Origin: Cryptomeria japonica
Taxonomy: Eukaryota > Streptophyta > Pinopsida > Cupressales > Cupressaceae
Direction of reading: 5' to 3'
Length of the DNA: 64,000 nucleotides
Assembly: GCF_030272615.1 (NCBI RefSeq)
Contig: NC_081415.1
Location: 263,674,925 to 263,738,924, forward strand
This document shows, one piece after another, positions 22,991 through 34,199 of the stretch. Each line of letters begins with the position of its first letter. The first letter of the stretch is position 1. The notes below the pieces were generated by a model, which saw nothing but the letters and a program-made list of their open reading frames with translations, had not been told where the DNA came from and did not search any database. Made by a program: the position numbers and the translations under genes.

Positions 22991-23573
22991 TGACACTTTT
23001 TAATGTACAGAGATATACATGTTATGACACTCATCAATATCTATTTATATTTGCTTACACTTTTATCTCAAACAAGTTATTTTAATTCTTGAAACAATAT
23101 ATGCATTGCTTTGATTAAAAGTAACATATTTGGTAATGAACATGTATGTCTAATCTAATTTCCATGTGATTTATTTCTCAATGCTTCATGATTAAATTGA
23201 TACATGTGTGATTTAATTAAATAACTAAGTATTTAATTAAATTCTACTTTGGTGATGTAGAAGGAAAATGTGTTAAGCCTAAGAACTATATGACTAATGT
23301 GATTTAATTAACTCTAATTAAACTCAACATGATATAATCCTACTTAACACATAAGAAACTGTATAACATGCTAGCACATATAAAATGTAAATCTATTACA
23401 AGTTACATAAATGAATCCAAGGCAAACCATAAACTGAAGAAACATGCTTGTCAAGAATGAAGTAATGTAGATTAAAAAATGCAATATCATTTAATACTAC
23501 ATACTTTAAAAAAGATATGCTAACATATTATCCAATTTGAAGAAATAAAAGTCACAAGGGGAGAGAATAAACT
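22991..23573. other. AT-rich spacer between PMD gene and integrase of element BC
   Basis: No gene. Collinear with 4346-4888 in element A. Confidence 0.7.
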
Positions 23574-23600
23574 AGAGAGAGAGAGAGAGAGAGAGAGAGA
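23574..23600. repeat. (AG)n microsatellite next to the pol stop codon, element BC
   Basis: Pure AG run four bases from the stop codon of pol (23605-23607 on the minus strand). Same position as in element A. Confidence 0.95.
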
Positions 23601-23604
23601 TAAA

Positions 23605-23753
23605 CTAGGCATAGTATATACAAAGGTGCATAGCATTTATAGGTTCTTTGAGAGGCATAGCTTCCAAATCTCCTATCTTGTAAGCACCTATTCCATATAC
23701 TTTGACAACGATGTATTGTCCAAGCCAATTAGGGCTGAATTTTCTTTTCTCCT
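23605..23753 (-). pseudogene. C-terminal end of integrase, element BC (left part of the split gene)
   Basis: Minus-strand coding sequence for the last residues of integrase, ending in the NAMHL-type terminus with a stop at 23605. It is cut at CTCCT (23749-23753). The rest resumes at 36826 after the inserted element E. Confidence 0.75.
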
Positions 23754-25680
23754 TGTTGTCCTCATTTTTGTTTTCAAAAATGATGGACCATTACATAAAA
23801 AATTTATCAAAAAATAAAAATTTTACACTATGGAACAATTCCATAGGAAGAATTTTGCTTTGCCCTTGGACTAGCTTAATCCTCGGTCTATCCTCAAACC
23901 ACATTTCAAATTTCATCTCATCATGGGTTCGTTTGCTATATTTTTCGTTCAATTTTGGGTTTTTTCTTCCTAACTGTAGGTGGTAAATTTTCCTTACGTT
24001 GCAAGTTTTAATGTTTTCCTTTGTTTTAGTCTTTGTAGGGAGGTTTTTAGCTAGTTACAAGTGCACTTTATGAAAAAAGAACTTGTAACTTACTTTTTAT
24101 TTTCCCCTTGATGCATTTTGGCTTTTTAAGTCATAATAAGGATTTTTTGGATAAGTTACAAGTTAATTTTAAATTACAAATTTAAAAAGTCACTTGTAAT
24201 TCTTTTATAAAGTTCCTATTTTAGTGTTTTTACTTGTAATGGGGATTTTATTCCCCTATTACATGTGTTAAGCTATTAAAACTTTTTAAGGGGATTTTAT
24301 TTTTCCCTTACAAGTTATTATAACTTGTATTTCTCTCCCAAACACCCGATTTTGCCTAGAATGGACATAAAGTGACATTTTATAACTTGCAATTGAGTTT
24401 TAAAAACCTAATTTGCTCCATGAATAAAAATAAAGACATTTTTGAACATGCTAAAGGGTTTTAAACTCGATTTCGCCTTGTGGAATGAGAAGTGACATTT
24501 TAAACATGTAACATGAAGTCAAAAACCCGATTTTCATTGTTGCATGCAAAATTGAAACTTGTTCTTCATTTCCAATAACCCGACCAACCAAGAAGGCGGA
24601 TTTGTTGAAGATTTGAAGCAAATTTTGTGGATGAATTTTAGGAGGTAAGAGACATTTTGGATTTTTTCCTATTTTTGTGCATTCATGAACGTGTCCCACG
24701 CCATTTGGAGGTTCAAATCGTTGGATTTTAATGGAATATGAACATCAAAAAATGAGTTTATTAATGCCCCAATTTTCTTTAAAATTTGTCACCATTTCAA
24801 CACTCTCCTAAGTCATTTTTTATTCCTTCACCTAGGCATGGGGTTTGGATAGAGATTCGACCTATTTTCTTGCATCTTCAAACATGTTTTTGCTATTATT
24901 CTCCAAATCCGAGTTTGGAAAAACGTGGCAAGGGTTTCTATTTAAGGGATTGTCTTCTTCATTCAAAGATTGTTTCATCTTTTGAAGAGGCATTTCAAAT
25001 TGAAGTAAGGTATGTTTTCTTTTCTTCTTGTTCCATTTTCTCGTCTTTTCATTTTTCCATTCTAGTTGTAATTTGTATATATGTTGGGTTTTCCCTAAAA
25101 TCGGTTTTGTGAGAGAGGTTTTCCCCTTTGCAAAGCAATTTGTGAATTGCATTGTTCTTCCTCATTTTCCCTCTTTACTTGTATTCAGGATTTTAAATCC
25201 CGATTACAAGTTAGATGAAAATAATTGATCTTCCCTTATGGTTTAAGACTTTAACCATCTTTTGTTGAAATTCCAAGTTGCAAAGATGAAAAATGCCCAT
25301 TCTTCCAAAATCGTGTTTTTTGAACCGGATTGCATGTTGAAATTTCTTCCCATTTTCTTCAAAATGACATTCCCAAAATCTTCCTATTTATATTCATACT
25401 CATTGCCTATATCCATACATTCCGTTCACGTCATTTCCCGCATGTCCAAAACTCATTTTTCACTCATTTCTCCATTTTCCGTTTTACAAGTATACTTGCA
25501 TTCGGGTTTTAAAAATCTGATTGCATGTTCATTCTTCCCTACTTATATACTCATAAAACTTTCCCCAAGATCCGAAATTGGTCAAAGGCAAGTTTCCAAC
25601 ATTCCCATTTATTTCTCATCTTTCTCTCATAAAGTTGTGAAGTGCAAGGGCTAGAGTTCTTCCCATTAGAACAAGGAAAA
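23754..25680 (+). other. 5' terminal region of element E (possible LTR)
   Basis: AT-rich and non-coding. The segment 24050-24340 is packed with TTACAAGT/ACTTGTAA motifs in both orientations. A TATA-like TATTTAAGGG lies at about 24940. Pyrimidine-rich runs fill 25000-25640. No primer binding site was recognised before the ORF. Confidence 0.4.
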
Positions 25681-28339
25681 ATGTTAGTTGCAGTTGATTA
25701 TGATATTGCCTTAACACTTTTAAGTCTTCATCACAGTATACCAGGTTGTCCTTCAATGACAGATTTAACATCATCTCCCATTTCAAAGAAGATGAAGTAT
25801 AAATATGAAAAGTACCAGAATGAAGTTTTACCTTCACAAGTTTCCTCTCCTTTCGATCACATCAAGGATACAGAGATAGGGCATGTGGACATGTCAGAAT
25901 TCATTAAGAGGGTGGAGGATCCACAAGATAGTAATATGCAGCGGTTGTTGGACAGCCACATTCATCATGCATCTTATTTTCTAGTGGCTGCCCTAGAACC
26001 TGAATTTGTTCTCACTTGTGCTCACCACTTTGACAAGGAGATGAGAACCATTAGAAATGATGATGGTGAGGCAATAATCCACCATGATGTGGATACTATT
26101 GTGAAAGTCTTCAGAATACCACCAACACTTGTTTGTATGGAAATTTCAAAGGTAGTGCAGTTGAGTACTATGCCAAGAGAGAAAAGGACTACAAACACCA
26201 CATTAATAGGTGGATTCATGAGCCACGAGTCACCTTCACGAGGTGGACTAAGTTGTATAGTTGTGACTTTAAGTGAGAAATTGGAGACATCATTACTCTC
26301 CTCGGCAGGACGATGGGTCTTGAGCACTCTAATATGTTTGAGCCCTAGATGTATTAGTTTACCATGTTCATAAGGCAGTCCCATCATATATCATTGGGAG
26401 AGATTATTAGTGATGCTTTGTGTGAAAAACTTGCAACAGTCCCTACTACCATGACTTTCTACATGAATTCATACTTAGTGTATTTAGCAACATCACTTAG
26501 ACATTTCCCTAGTCTTTCTACCAAGGGTGATCACTCGCTTATACCTGTGTGGGAATATTATGATCAGCTGCCTTTGAGACCTAGCAGATTACATTTTAGA
26601 AGGGTTCAAGATGCATTATTTGGTTACTTCATGTGCCAGTTTGAAAAGACTCTAAAGAACATAAGGGTGTCAGATGAAGCATGGAAAAGGGTGAATAAGT
26701 ATGGGTGCTTGTTTCTTCAATTCCCAACTTTCACTTATGTAAGAGTTGCATGCTACAGTGGGCATACATACTTTCTTCCTAGATACCTAACCGATAAGGT
26801 CATTCTTATGGAGTTGGGAAGACAAATCATGGTTGTGCACACTCATCAATTTGTCAAACATAAGGTTGGAATGGGGATTTCTACAACCAACCCATTGAAG
26901 GTTGGTCAATATTCTCTTGTCACATCCGTCAAAGACAAATCTATGGAGATTGAGATGTAGGAGGTTGAACTCAAAAGGTTTAAGTCAAGGGCAGATTTTG
27001 ACTACCAGGGTATGAAGGAAAAGATCAAAAATCCCTTTGTACATGTCCATTGTATTGAGGATAGTTGGGTAGATCTCTGTACAGAAATTGAGATTCTCAA
27101 GATGGACTACTGGAGGCTTACTGTTGAGCAGGTTATTAATCTGAACCTGGTGGACATTCTGCAAAGAATGATTAATGATGGTAATGTGCTTGATCCAAAG
27201 TTTATCTCATGAAGGGTTGAGGAAGCCCCACTTCCTTTAATCCAATGGTCACATAAAGAATGCACTTTCATTCTTGAAAGATTTTAGCCTATCTTAGCTA
27301 ACACCAACACTTGGCTAAAAGTTAATAGTGTTAGACTCATCAAGATCAAGATAGGAAAAGAAGATGACTCTATAGGGCCTCTTGGATGTAAGTCTAAAAT
27401 TCAGATTGACAACAAGGGAGTTGCATCATCTTCAGGCACTAGGATCAAATTGTGGGCTATTCGGGCAATAGTACTTCCTCCTAAGGAGGTGATAGTTTGC
27501 GGAAAAGAAAAATCCCAGATTCACATTCATGTGATTGATCCTAATAATCCAGAGGAAGAACAACAATCCAATGATGCTCCTAAATCACTGACCTCGAAGT
27601 CACCTCATGAGATTCCCTCCTCAGTTTCCATGGAGCTACCTCTATCTCCTCCTGAAATAATAGTGGAGGAGTCTCTTCAGAATTTCATTCCTATTCCAGC
27701 AGTTGAGCCACCTCTTGATCATCAATAAGAGAGTTTGTTGGAAATCCCTGAGGATACTCTTGCATATATCCATTTGTCAGAGATTGATACCTCTACTTCT
27801 GGCTTTGAAGAATTTATGAGGCAATCTTCATGCCCTTTGGTTAGCAAGAAAACCATGGTTGCCATCCAAACAATACTCCTCCCAAGGTGACCACGACTGT
27901 TCAAACAGAAACTGCTTCTCCTTTGTCTTTGATAGCTACTAGAGGAGAACTAGTCATTTTACCTCCACGGCTTAGTTCTTTTACCCCAAAGAGGAAGAAG
28001 CATGAAATCTCTCTTGATGCCTTTGATTATCAGCAACTCAAGTATTCTAGGCCGAAGGTTTCTAAAAAAGCCAAGACAATCTCAAGAGTAACTGTTGATA
28101 GCAACAAGATGACTACACAAGGAAATACAAGCTATTGATTATAGGGTTATAAGGATAGAATTGGGTAAAAAAACACATGAAGTGGTCAAGCATGATGCCC
28201 AACAATCCGTAGCTTCACTAGTACAACAGTATGATGAACTTCTAGCAAAGAAAGACAAGATAGAAGAGGAGAATAGGCAATGTATTGCAGTTGTTCATAA
28301 AATTAAAAAACATGCTAGTGAAGGGAGTAATCCTACAAG
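25681..28339 (+). pseudogene. Long ORF of unknown function in element E, first part
   Basis: I do not recognise this protein. It starts MLVAVDYDIALTLLSLHH and includes QRLLDSHIHHASYFLVAALE, FVLTCAHHFDKEMRTIRNDD, HHDVDTIVKVFRIPP, HHISLGEIISDALCEKL (26382-26440), TFYMNSYLVYLATSLRHF, FGYFMCQFEKTLKNIRVSDE and YLTDKVILMELGRQIMVVHT. After about 27450 it becomes Pro/Ser/Glu-rich (DPNNPEEEQQSNDAP, LPLSPPEIIVEESL) and then Lys/Glu-rich coiled coil (YDELLAKKDKIEEENRQ). A frameshift near 26110-26200 and stops near 26350, 26960, 27212 and 27728 break it. Element D interrupts it at 28340. The rest is at 34994-35755. Together about 1,100 codons. Confidence 0.6.
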
Positions 28340-29128
28340 TGTTAGGATTCCCAAAGATACTAAGAGGGGGGGTGAATCAGTATCTGACTGGTAAAATAAT
28401 TTTCTTGAATTATAACATGAAAAGCATTTCAAAATTGTGTACTAGTAAACAAAAATTAATGTAGTAAATAAGAACAACAACCACAACATGAAAAGTACAC
28501 CATAACATAGTATTTTTAACAAGGAAACCTGGCGTGCGAAAAACCTCGGTGGGATTTGTGACCCACAATATTCGCTTACTGGCCAATAAGAGAATATTAT
28601 TGTTTACAATAGGGGCCTGCACATGTAGGAAGGCCAAGTGCCTAGAGCTCACTGCTCAGTTACAAAAGAAGTCTCACTGACTTACAAAAATGGATTATAC
28701 AAATCCAATGTCATGTACTGCTTCAGATCAACATCTACTATGCCTAGTTCAGTACCGGTTTAAGCTTTACAATATACATAAACCCTTATTCAATATCTGC
28801 CTTAAAATTCGCATATTAGGTTTGCATTAATCCTTTATCCATCTATATCAGCTAAATGTTCTACAATGATCTCATACTTATATGAGCCATATTACAATCT
28901 ACCAAGTTGGCTTACAAAAGATTTTACAATTAATTACAAAATATATTTACACAAAATTCCTGTCGGTCAGGGTGTCGGTAATCTTCCTTTTTGGTGTCGG
29001 TGATCTATATGTTGGTGTAGAGTATGTCAGTGTCTATGCCTGCCGATATCATATGATTGTAGGGTTACCATCAATGACAATACTTTCAATCACCTATAAT
29101 TTCTCATTGGAGTGTGCATTTTCTAACA
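28340..29128 (-). repeat. 3' LTR of element D (789 bp)
   Basis: Plus-strand ends are TGTTAGGATTCCC and TTTTCTAACA, an inverted TGTTAG/CTAACA pair. It aligns along its full length with 34200-34988. The PPT on its right marks it as the 3' LTR. Confidence 0.92.
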
Positions 29129-29143
29129 ATCTCCCCCTTTGTC
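29129..29143 (-). promoter_or_regulatory. Polypurine tract of element D
   Basis: The minus strand reads GACAAAGGGGGAGAT directly before the 3' LTR. A second similar tract (minus strand CAAAGGGGGAGTAG) lies near 29301-29315. Confidence 0.85.
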
Positions 29144-29339
29144 ATTGATGGCAACACTCATGAGAAAAATCCAAAAGTGTCCAAAAATGTTGTCCAAAAA
29201 GAATCTGCCAAAATATCCTACCAAAATTGTGTAAACAAAAATGTATGCTCCCCCTGAGCTGATGATGTCTTTGTTCTCATCATTTTTCTCATTTTCACTA
29301 CTCCCCCTTTGACATCAATGACAAAGGTTGTTATTCACT

Positions 29340-31546
29340 ATCAGTGGAGTGTGGTTCCTGCCTAGATCCTTGTAACTAGTGGGCTACAATCTGGAAAAGA
29401 TCTACCAATACAAAATGTAGACTATCATTGAACCTTTTGTTATCCTTTAATGTCGCTTTAGTTCTCTGAGTTGTATCGGTGAGTATGTGCATTTTCTCTT
29501 CCGATGTCTTAAGTCTAGGAACCAGAGCCTCAGAAATTTATTTTCTCAAAGAAATGAGGTAATCTAGTTTAGGACCTAGTTTGCATTTTAAATCCTTTGC
29601 CTTAACCTTTATCTTTTCTTTATCTTTTTCTAACTTCTCAATTTTCACCTCAAGATCTACAATGTTCTTTTCAATTTTCAAAAATGAATCTGATGTTCCT
29701 ATTAAATTGTCAACAATATTGTTGATTTCTTCTTGTGCTTTGCTGATCTCCGAATATATGTCCTCGATCAAAATATTAGTTTTGTAGGTATCTTTGTATA
29801 GTTTTTTGAAATCCAAAATTGTTTCTCCTAGTGCCGGTAATAAGGTTTCCATTTGTTCCTTATTCTTCTTCATTATTTCCTCAAAGAATTTTTCTTTCTC
29901 CTTGTTCATTTTCTCCTTGAATGTGTTTTCATTTATCTGGTCCAATGTAATTAGATTGCTGGTTATATACTTAGACAATGTGTCTAATATGGTAAAAGAA
30001 TCTTTAATATCTATGTTACACTTTGGAGATATCATTTTCAAAATTGGTAATAAGTCATCTATAGCCTTGTAAGCTTGTGCATTACACTCTGTGATTTTCT
30101 TTATTGAGTCCAAGAGTACCTCTGTCACATTTGTAGGCCAAAATTTGGTCATTGATGTGCCAGATGACTATCCAATTATCCTCACAATCTGTAGACCGTC
30201 AGTTGTAGTGATAGCATTGCTTTCCTCTTTCTCAGGAGGATTTGTTTGAGTTTGCATTTTCACTACCAAAGGTTTGAGTTTTTCAGATGAAGGTGGCACT
30301 GTCTCTGTTTGAACCTGTACCTCAACCTTTTTCTATTCTAGTTTCTCAACCTGTGCTTCAATGGGTTTCTTTGTGCTCTCAACTGCCAGTTTTTTTGATG
30401 TAGTCTCGGTATGCACTATCGGTTTCTCTGTATTTACCTTTGCACTGTCTACTACCGGTGACTCAGTTTGTTTTTAGTTTTTATGGTTGTCGGTGGCTCA
30501 GTAGATGCAACAGTATGCACATCTGTCTTCTCTGTTTATTCCTTATCTACCACAATATTTACCTCCTAGGTGTCTATGTTCATAGTGTACAAAATTTTAT
30601 ACTCGAGATTTGTATCCTCTTGAGGAGTCTCCATACTCTCTGTTGTCGATTGTGTGTCAATGGTTTCTATCGGTAGAGTATCAAAAGGAGGTGGGGACAA
30701 GTTATCAGTTATTTTTAGGCTTGGAGGTCCACCTACCTTACCTTTCCCTTTATCCCTATCCTTTTGGTAGACTCTGATGGTCTTAGGTCTTTTAAGTTCT
30801 TCCTGTTTCTCTTTTTCAACAAAGAATATGTCCCATTGATCTGCAGTTTCTTCAAAAATTTAATTTAGTCTGCCTGCCATCAGTGCTACATGTCAGTGAC
30901 TGGTTGAAAATATTGTGTGGTTGGCCTCACTAATTAATTAATCTATCTCTTTAGTAGAGTTCACTGGGTGAATTGCAAGCAATTTTTTTATTTTTATCTT
31001 TTTGTCTAGCTCAACAATAGCTACCCTTCTAGCTTCTAGTCTCCTATATAAATCATTGGGAATTTCATCAATAATTTCCATCAAAAATTTCTTGTATATG
31101 TCCAAGTGTAAGATTACACTATTATCTACACTTTCTTTATCATCATTGGAAAGTGTGTTATACAGTTTGCTGATATTTTTCAATTTCCCATCCTCTGTTA
31201 TTTCACTTAGAAGTTTGTCCAGTGGAGCGATATCCTGTTTTACCTTCTTTTTATTTGGAGTTAACTTCTTAACTAGAGGCCTAACTGCCTGTTGCTTTTG
31301 TCTTGTTCTCGTAGGTGTAGGTGAGGGTGTCGATGAGGTTTTTCTTTTCCTTTCTATCCTTTTGAATATCGTCGGCATTTCACTATCAGAAGAAGTTGCA
31401 ACTAGTGAAAGTTGAGCTTTCGTTTGAAGTCCTTCTAGCTCACTTTCCTTGATACCAATTTTTCTTAGTACATCTTCTTTGATAGCTTTCGCTTGTCTTG
31501 AGTCTTTCCTTACTATTTGCTCAGTCTTCTTGAGTCTTTTCTGAGA
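29340..31546 (-). pseudogene. C-terminal continuation of the long unknown ORF of element D
   Basis: Continues the 388-codon ORF after its TAG stop in the same frame. 30938-31378 is Lys-rich with TPSPTPTRTRQKQQ and ends in a helical stretch (NDLYRRLEARRVAIVELDKK). A Thr/Glu/Pro-rich low-complexity part follows (30180-30900). The last part (29538-30152) is a strongly predicted coiled coil by inspection (KEKMNKEKEKFFEEIMKKNK, EKDKEKIKVKAKDLK), in a different frame, so there is at least one frameshift. Several stops arise from CAA/CAG-like codons. Function unknown. Confidence 0.55.
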
Positions 31547-32713
31547 CTAAATACCACTCTCAATTGTTTCTGCATTGCCAAAGATTTTCTTAGAGGGTTC
31601 CTTTGGTGCTTCAAGGAGGGATTTTGCATAAGTTTCAATGATATTATCATCTATTTCATATCCCATTTCAGTTACCCAGATAGTCCTAGGGACAATTGCC
31701 TCCATCCATATTTCATCTTTCTTAATTACAAAACATATTTCCTTTTGATATTTATCTATAATTGCCTGAGATAGCCTTATTCTTGTCTTCATTCGAGCCT
31801 TCGGTGCTTGAAAATGTTCATTTATATTTTTCTCTCTGTCTTCTCCCATGTTGTTTAATGTATCTAATAGTTGCTTTCCTACTGGTATATCAAAGTCAAA
31901 GTCTTTCCTACCAATACCAGGTACTTCCTTAGTAATGTACAACATCAAACATACAAGCAAATTTCCAAATCTGAAAGTTCCCTTCTTATCTCCTTTGATC
32001 TTCTTCAGATTGTCTATAAATTCATCTTTAAGCCATTCACACACATCTATTCTTGCATTGTCATTCACCATGTCATATGCACTTTTAATACATAGGCTAG
32101 ATACTGAGTTTAACCTATTAGCATGTATAGCCTTATAGCCAAGGATCATACTGACAAATCTAACATTTATGTACTTTACATCATTGACTCTTAGAGACCT
32201 TTTGTCAAATGTTGCGCCGGTTAAGCTCATTACTGTGTCATTTGAGACCTTTTTAGTTATGTCAGACCTGCTACTAGTGGAAGGTAACCCTATCACTGCC
32301 CTAACTACTTCTTTGGTGATCTTATGGATGGAATCCAACCAAAATAATTCTCCATGGACTCTGCTTAGGACTATTCTTATCACATCTTTAGAAAATTTAG
32401 GAATGCTAAGAATATCCACAAAACCTAGGGTTTCTACTACCTTGTGTTCCGGTTTGATATTCACATTTACATCACAAATCACAGTCCTATACATGTTTTT
32501 GATTTCATCATCTCCTAATTCCTCTATATGACAATGTATGTATATCCTAGGATCCTCTGCATAAACTACTCCCTTAGGTATTTTTGAAAATGCACCTATG
32601 GTATCATCCTTCTTCGCAATTTTGGGAACCAGTTTGAATACAGGTCTAGGGTGCTTGATAAATTCAATCACAGTAGGGTTTGCAATAAATTTAGGTGTGG
32701 ATGAGGAAGCCAT
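31547..32713 (-). CDS. 388-aa protein of unknown function, element D
   Basis: The longest open frame in the window. It starts MASSSTPKFIANPTVIEFIK about 340 bases downstream of gag. It looks globular: no transmembrane run, no signal peptide and no catalytic motif that I know. Key stretches are HKITKEVVRAVIGLPSTSS (about residues 130-148), FVSMILGYKAIHANRLNSVS, RIDVCEWLKDEFIDNL and GTFRFGNLLVCLMLYITKEV (about residues 222-265). The last two resemble ISLGEIISDALCEKL and TFYMNSYLVYLAT in the unknown ORF of element E. The layout also faintly recalls plant 'putative transposon protein' domains, but I cannot confirm this. It probably once continued past the stop at 31547 into a protein of about 1,100 residues. 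Confidence 0.65.
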   Translation of the reverse strand: MASSSTPKFIANPTVIEFIKHPRPVFKLVPKIAKKDDTIGAFSKIPKGVVYAEDPRIYIHCHIEELGDDEIKNMYRTVICDVNVNIKPEHKVVETLGFVDILSIPKFSKDVIRIVLSRVHGELFWLDSIHKITKEVVRAVIGLPSTSSRSDITKKVSNDTVMSLTGATFDKRSLRVNDVKYINVRFVSMILGYKAIHANRLNSVSSLCIKSAYDMVNDNARIDVCEWLKDEFIDNLKKIKGDKKGTFRFGNLLVCLMLYITKEVPGIGRKDFDFDIPVGKQLLDTLNNMGEDREKNINEHFQAPKARMKTRIRLSQAIIDKYQKEICFVIKKDEIWMEAIVPRTIWVTEMGYEIDDNIIETYAKSLLEAPKEPSKKIFGNAETIESGI

Positions 32714-33054
32714 AGTTATAATACCTCAATCTACCTTAAGGATGAGTGATTGGATGAACTGCTTCACTTTTTTGCTAAGGATGCCTTCGCTCAAGAATTT
32801 TCGTGCTCTCAAAGATTTGAATGCTCAGTGAATGAAAAAGGAGCCAAAACACTTACTTTATAATGTTATTTTCTCCAACTACCACATTTAATGCTTGTCA
32901 GTTGAGTCAAACTTAACTCATCTATCGGTAAAGAAGTTATTCAACTTCTTACCATCAACCGAGGGTAAATTAGCATGTTTTTCAATTTGTTGCCAAACCC
33001 TCAAAGGATTTTCCTTCAGTTAGATGAAGAGTCTCCTATCGGTGGAGTGATACT
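32714..33054. other. Spacer between gag-like ORF and long ORF of element D
   Basis: No coding sense was found. It contains several TATCGGTAAAG or CTATCGGTGGAG stretches. Confidence 0.5.
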
Positions 33055-34128
33055 CTATCTTGTCAGTGGAGGAGTATTCCCATCAACATTTTGATCTGAC
33101 TTTCTGATCCATTGCTTTGAGAATTCTTGCTTTACCTCTTCAACTTTTTCTTTACCTTTCAAGCTGGGTCCTTTGTTATTTGTCAGTGATGTCTTGCTTC
33201 TACAAAATTTTGCAATATGTCCAATTTTGTTACAAGCATAACAAGTCACATTGTTTTTCTGAATAGCTTTCCCATATCCTATGCTGGTTTGTGTTCTGCA
33301 TTTATTAGATAAGTGTCCAAATCTTCCACAAACATAACATCTTACATTCATTCTACAATTCTCTGAATTATGACCAACTTTGTTGCATTTAGAACATGGA
33401 CCAGTGGGTATATTAGTGTTCTGATAATTTCTAGATCTACAATGATTTTCTCTATGACCATACTTGTTATAGTTAAAGCATTCCCCATTAAATTTGTAAG
33501 CATTAGGTTGTCTTACCAGTTTACTATGTTCATGACTGTTTGCAGTACCGGAGCTTTCACCAACTTCAAAGACAAGGCCATTTGTATCTCCATTAGGTTT
33601 TTGATTCTTCAGCATGTCATCAAGTTCTTCTGAACTTTTCTTGAATTTCTCCTTGTGTTGATTTGCAGTAGCCAATTCACTTTCCAAGATTCCTTTCTGT
33701 CTCTTGAGTTCAATTCTATCATTTTGTGTATGCATCAAATCTGTCTTTAACATATCATTTTTATGACTGTGTCTTGTGTTTTCATTTCCAGCATCATTTA
33801 GTCTTCTAATCAAGTCATCTTCATTCTTCTTCCTATCTTCAATTTCTTTACAAAATCTCATAGTCATTTCTTGCATCTCATTCTTCATTGTACTATTTTC
33901 TTGTCTTAGTTTGTTCACTAGATCATTAAGAGTTTCCTTTTCATCATCATCATTTTGCATCTTTTCACAAAGTTCTCTTCTCGTATTCCTTGCAATAGTG
34001 AGGTTTTCTTGAAGTCCTTGAATGATATCCTATGCAGCGTTCAGATCATCTTCAAGTTTGATATTTTTTACCTTTTCTGCATCAAAGTCTAAAAGAGATG
34101 TTTCCAATTACTTTCTCAAGTTTTCCAT
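33055..34128 (-). pseudogene. Gag-like protein of element D with coiled coil and four zinc knuckles
   Basis: The reading starts at ATG 34128 (MENLRK), shortly after the PBS. It is a heptad-rich coiled coil (KLRQENSTMKNEMQEMTMRF, LKRQKGILESELATANQHK) followed by four CCHC knuckles: CFNYNKYGHRENHC (second Cys changed to Tyr), CSKCNKVGHNSENC, CYVCGRFGHLSNKC and CYACNKIGHIAKFC. A Lys-rich tail ends it. CCHC knuckles bind RNA during packaging. Two stops early on (a TAA and a TAG where CAA and CAG would fit) fit C-to-T decay. From 33960 down to 33055 it is open. Four knuckles are more than the one or two usual for plant gag proteins. Confidence 0.75.
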
Positions 34129-34184
34129 CTCTACTGGTGTCAGGATCTTCCTCAAGTTGTTAGGCTTTTGAAAATAGAGGACCA

Positions 34185-34197
34185 GGCTCTGATACCA
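34185..34197 (-). promoter_or_regulatory. Primer binding site of element D (initiator Met tRNA type)
   Basis: The minus strand reads TGGTATCAGAGCC two bases inside the 5' LTR, the standard plant initiator-tRNA-Met site. Confidence 0.95.
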
Positions 34198-34199
34198 AT

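Noticed and set aside
25028-25654. Several plus-strand Phe/Ser-rich frames upstream of the element E ORF
   Set aside because: Pyrimidine-rich non-coding DNA gives open frames by composition; no motif or start context supports them.
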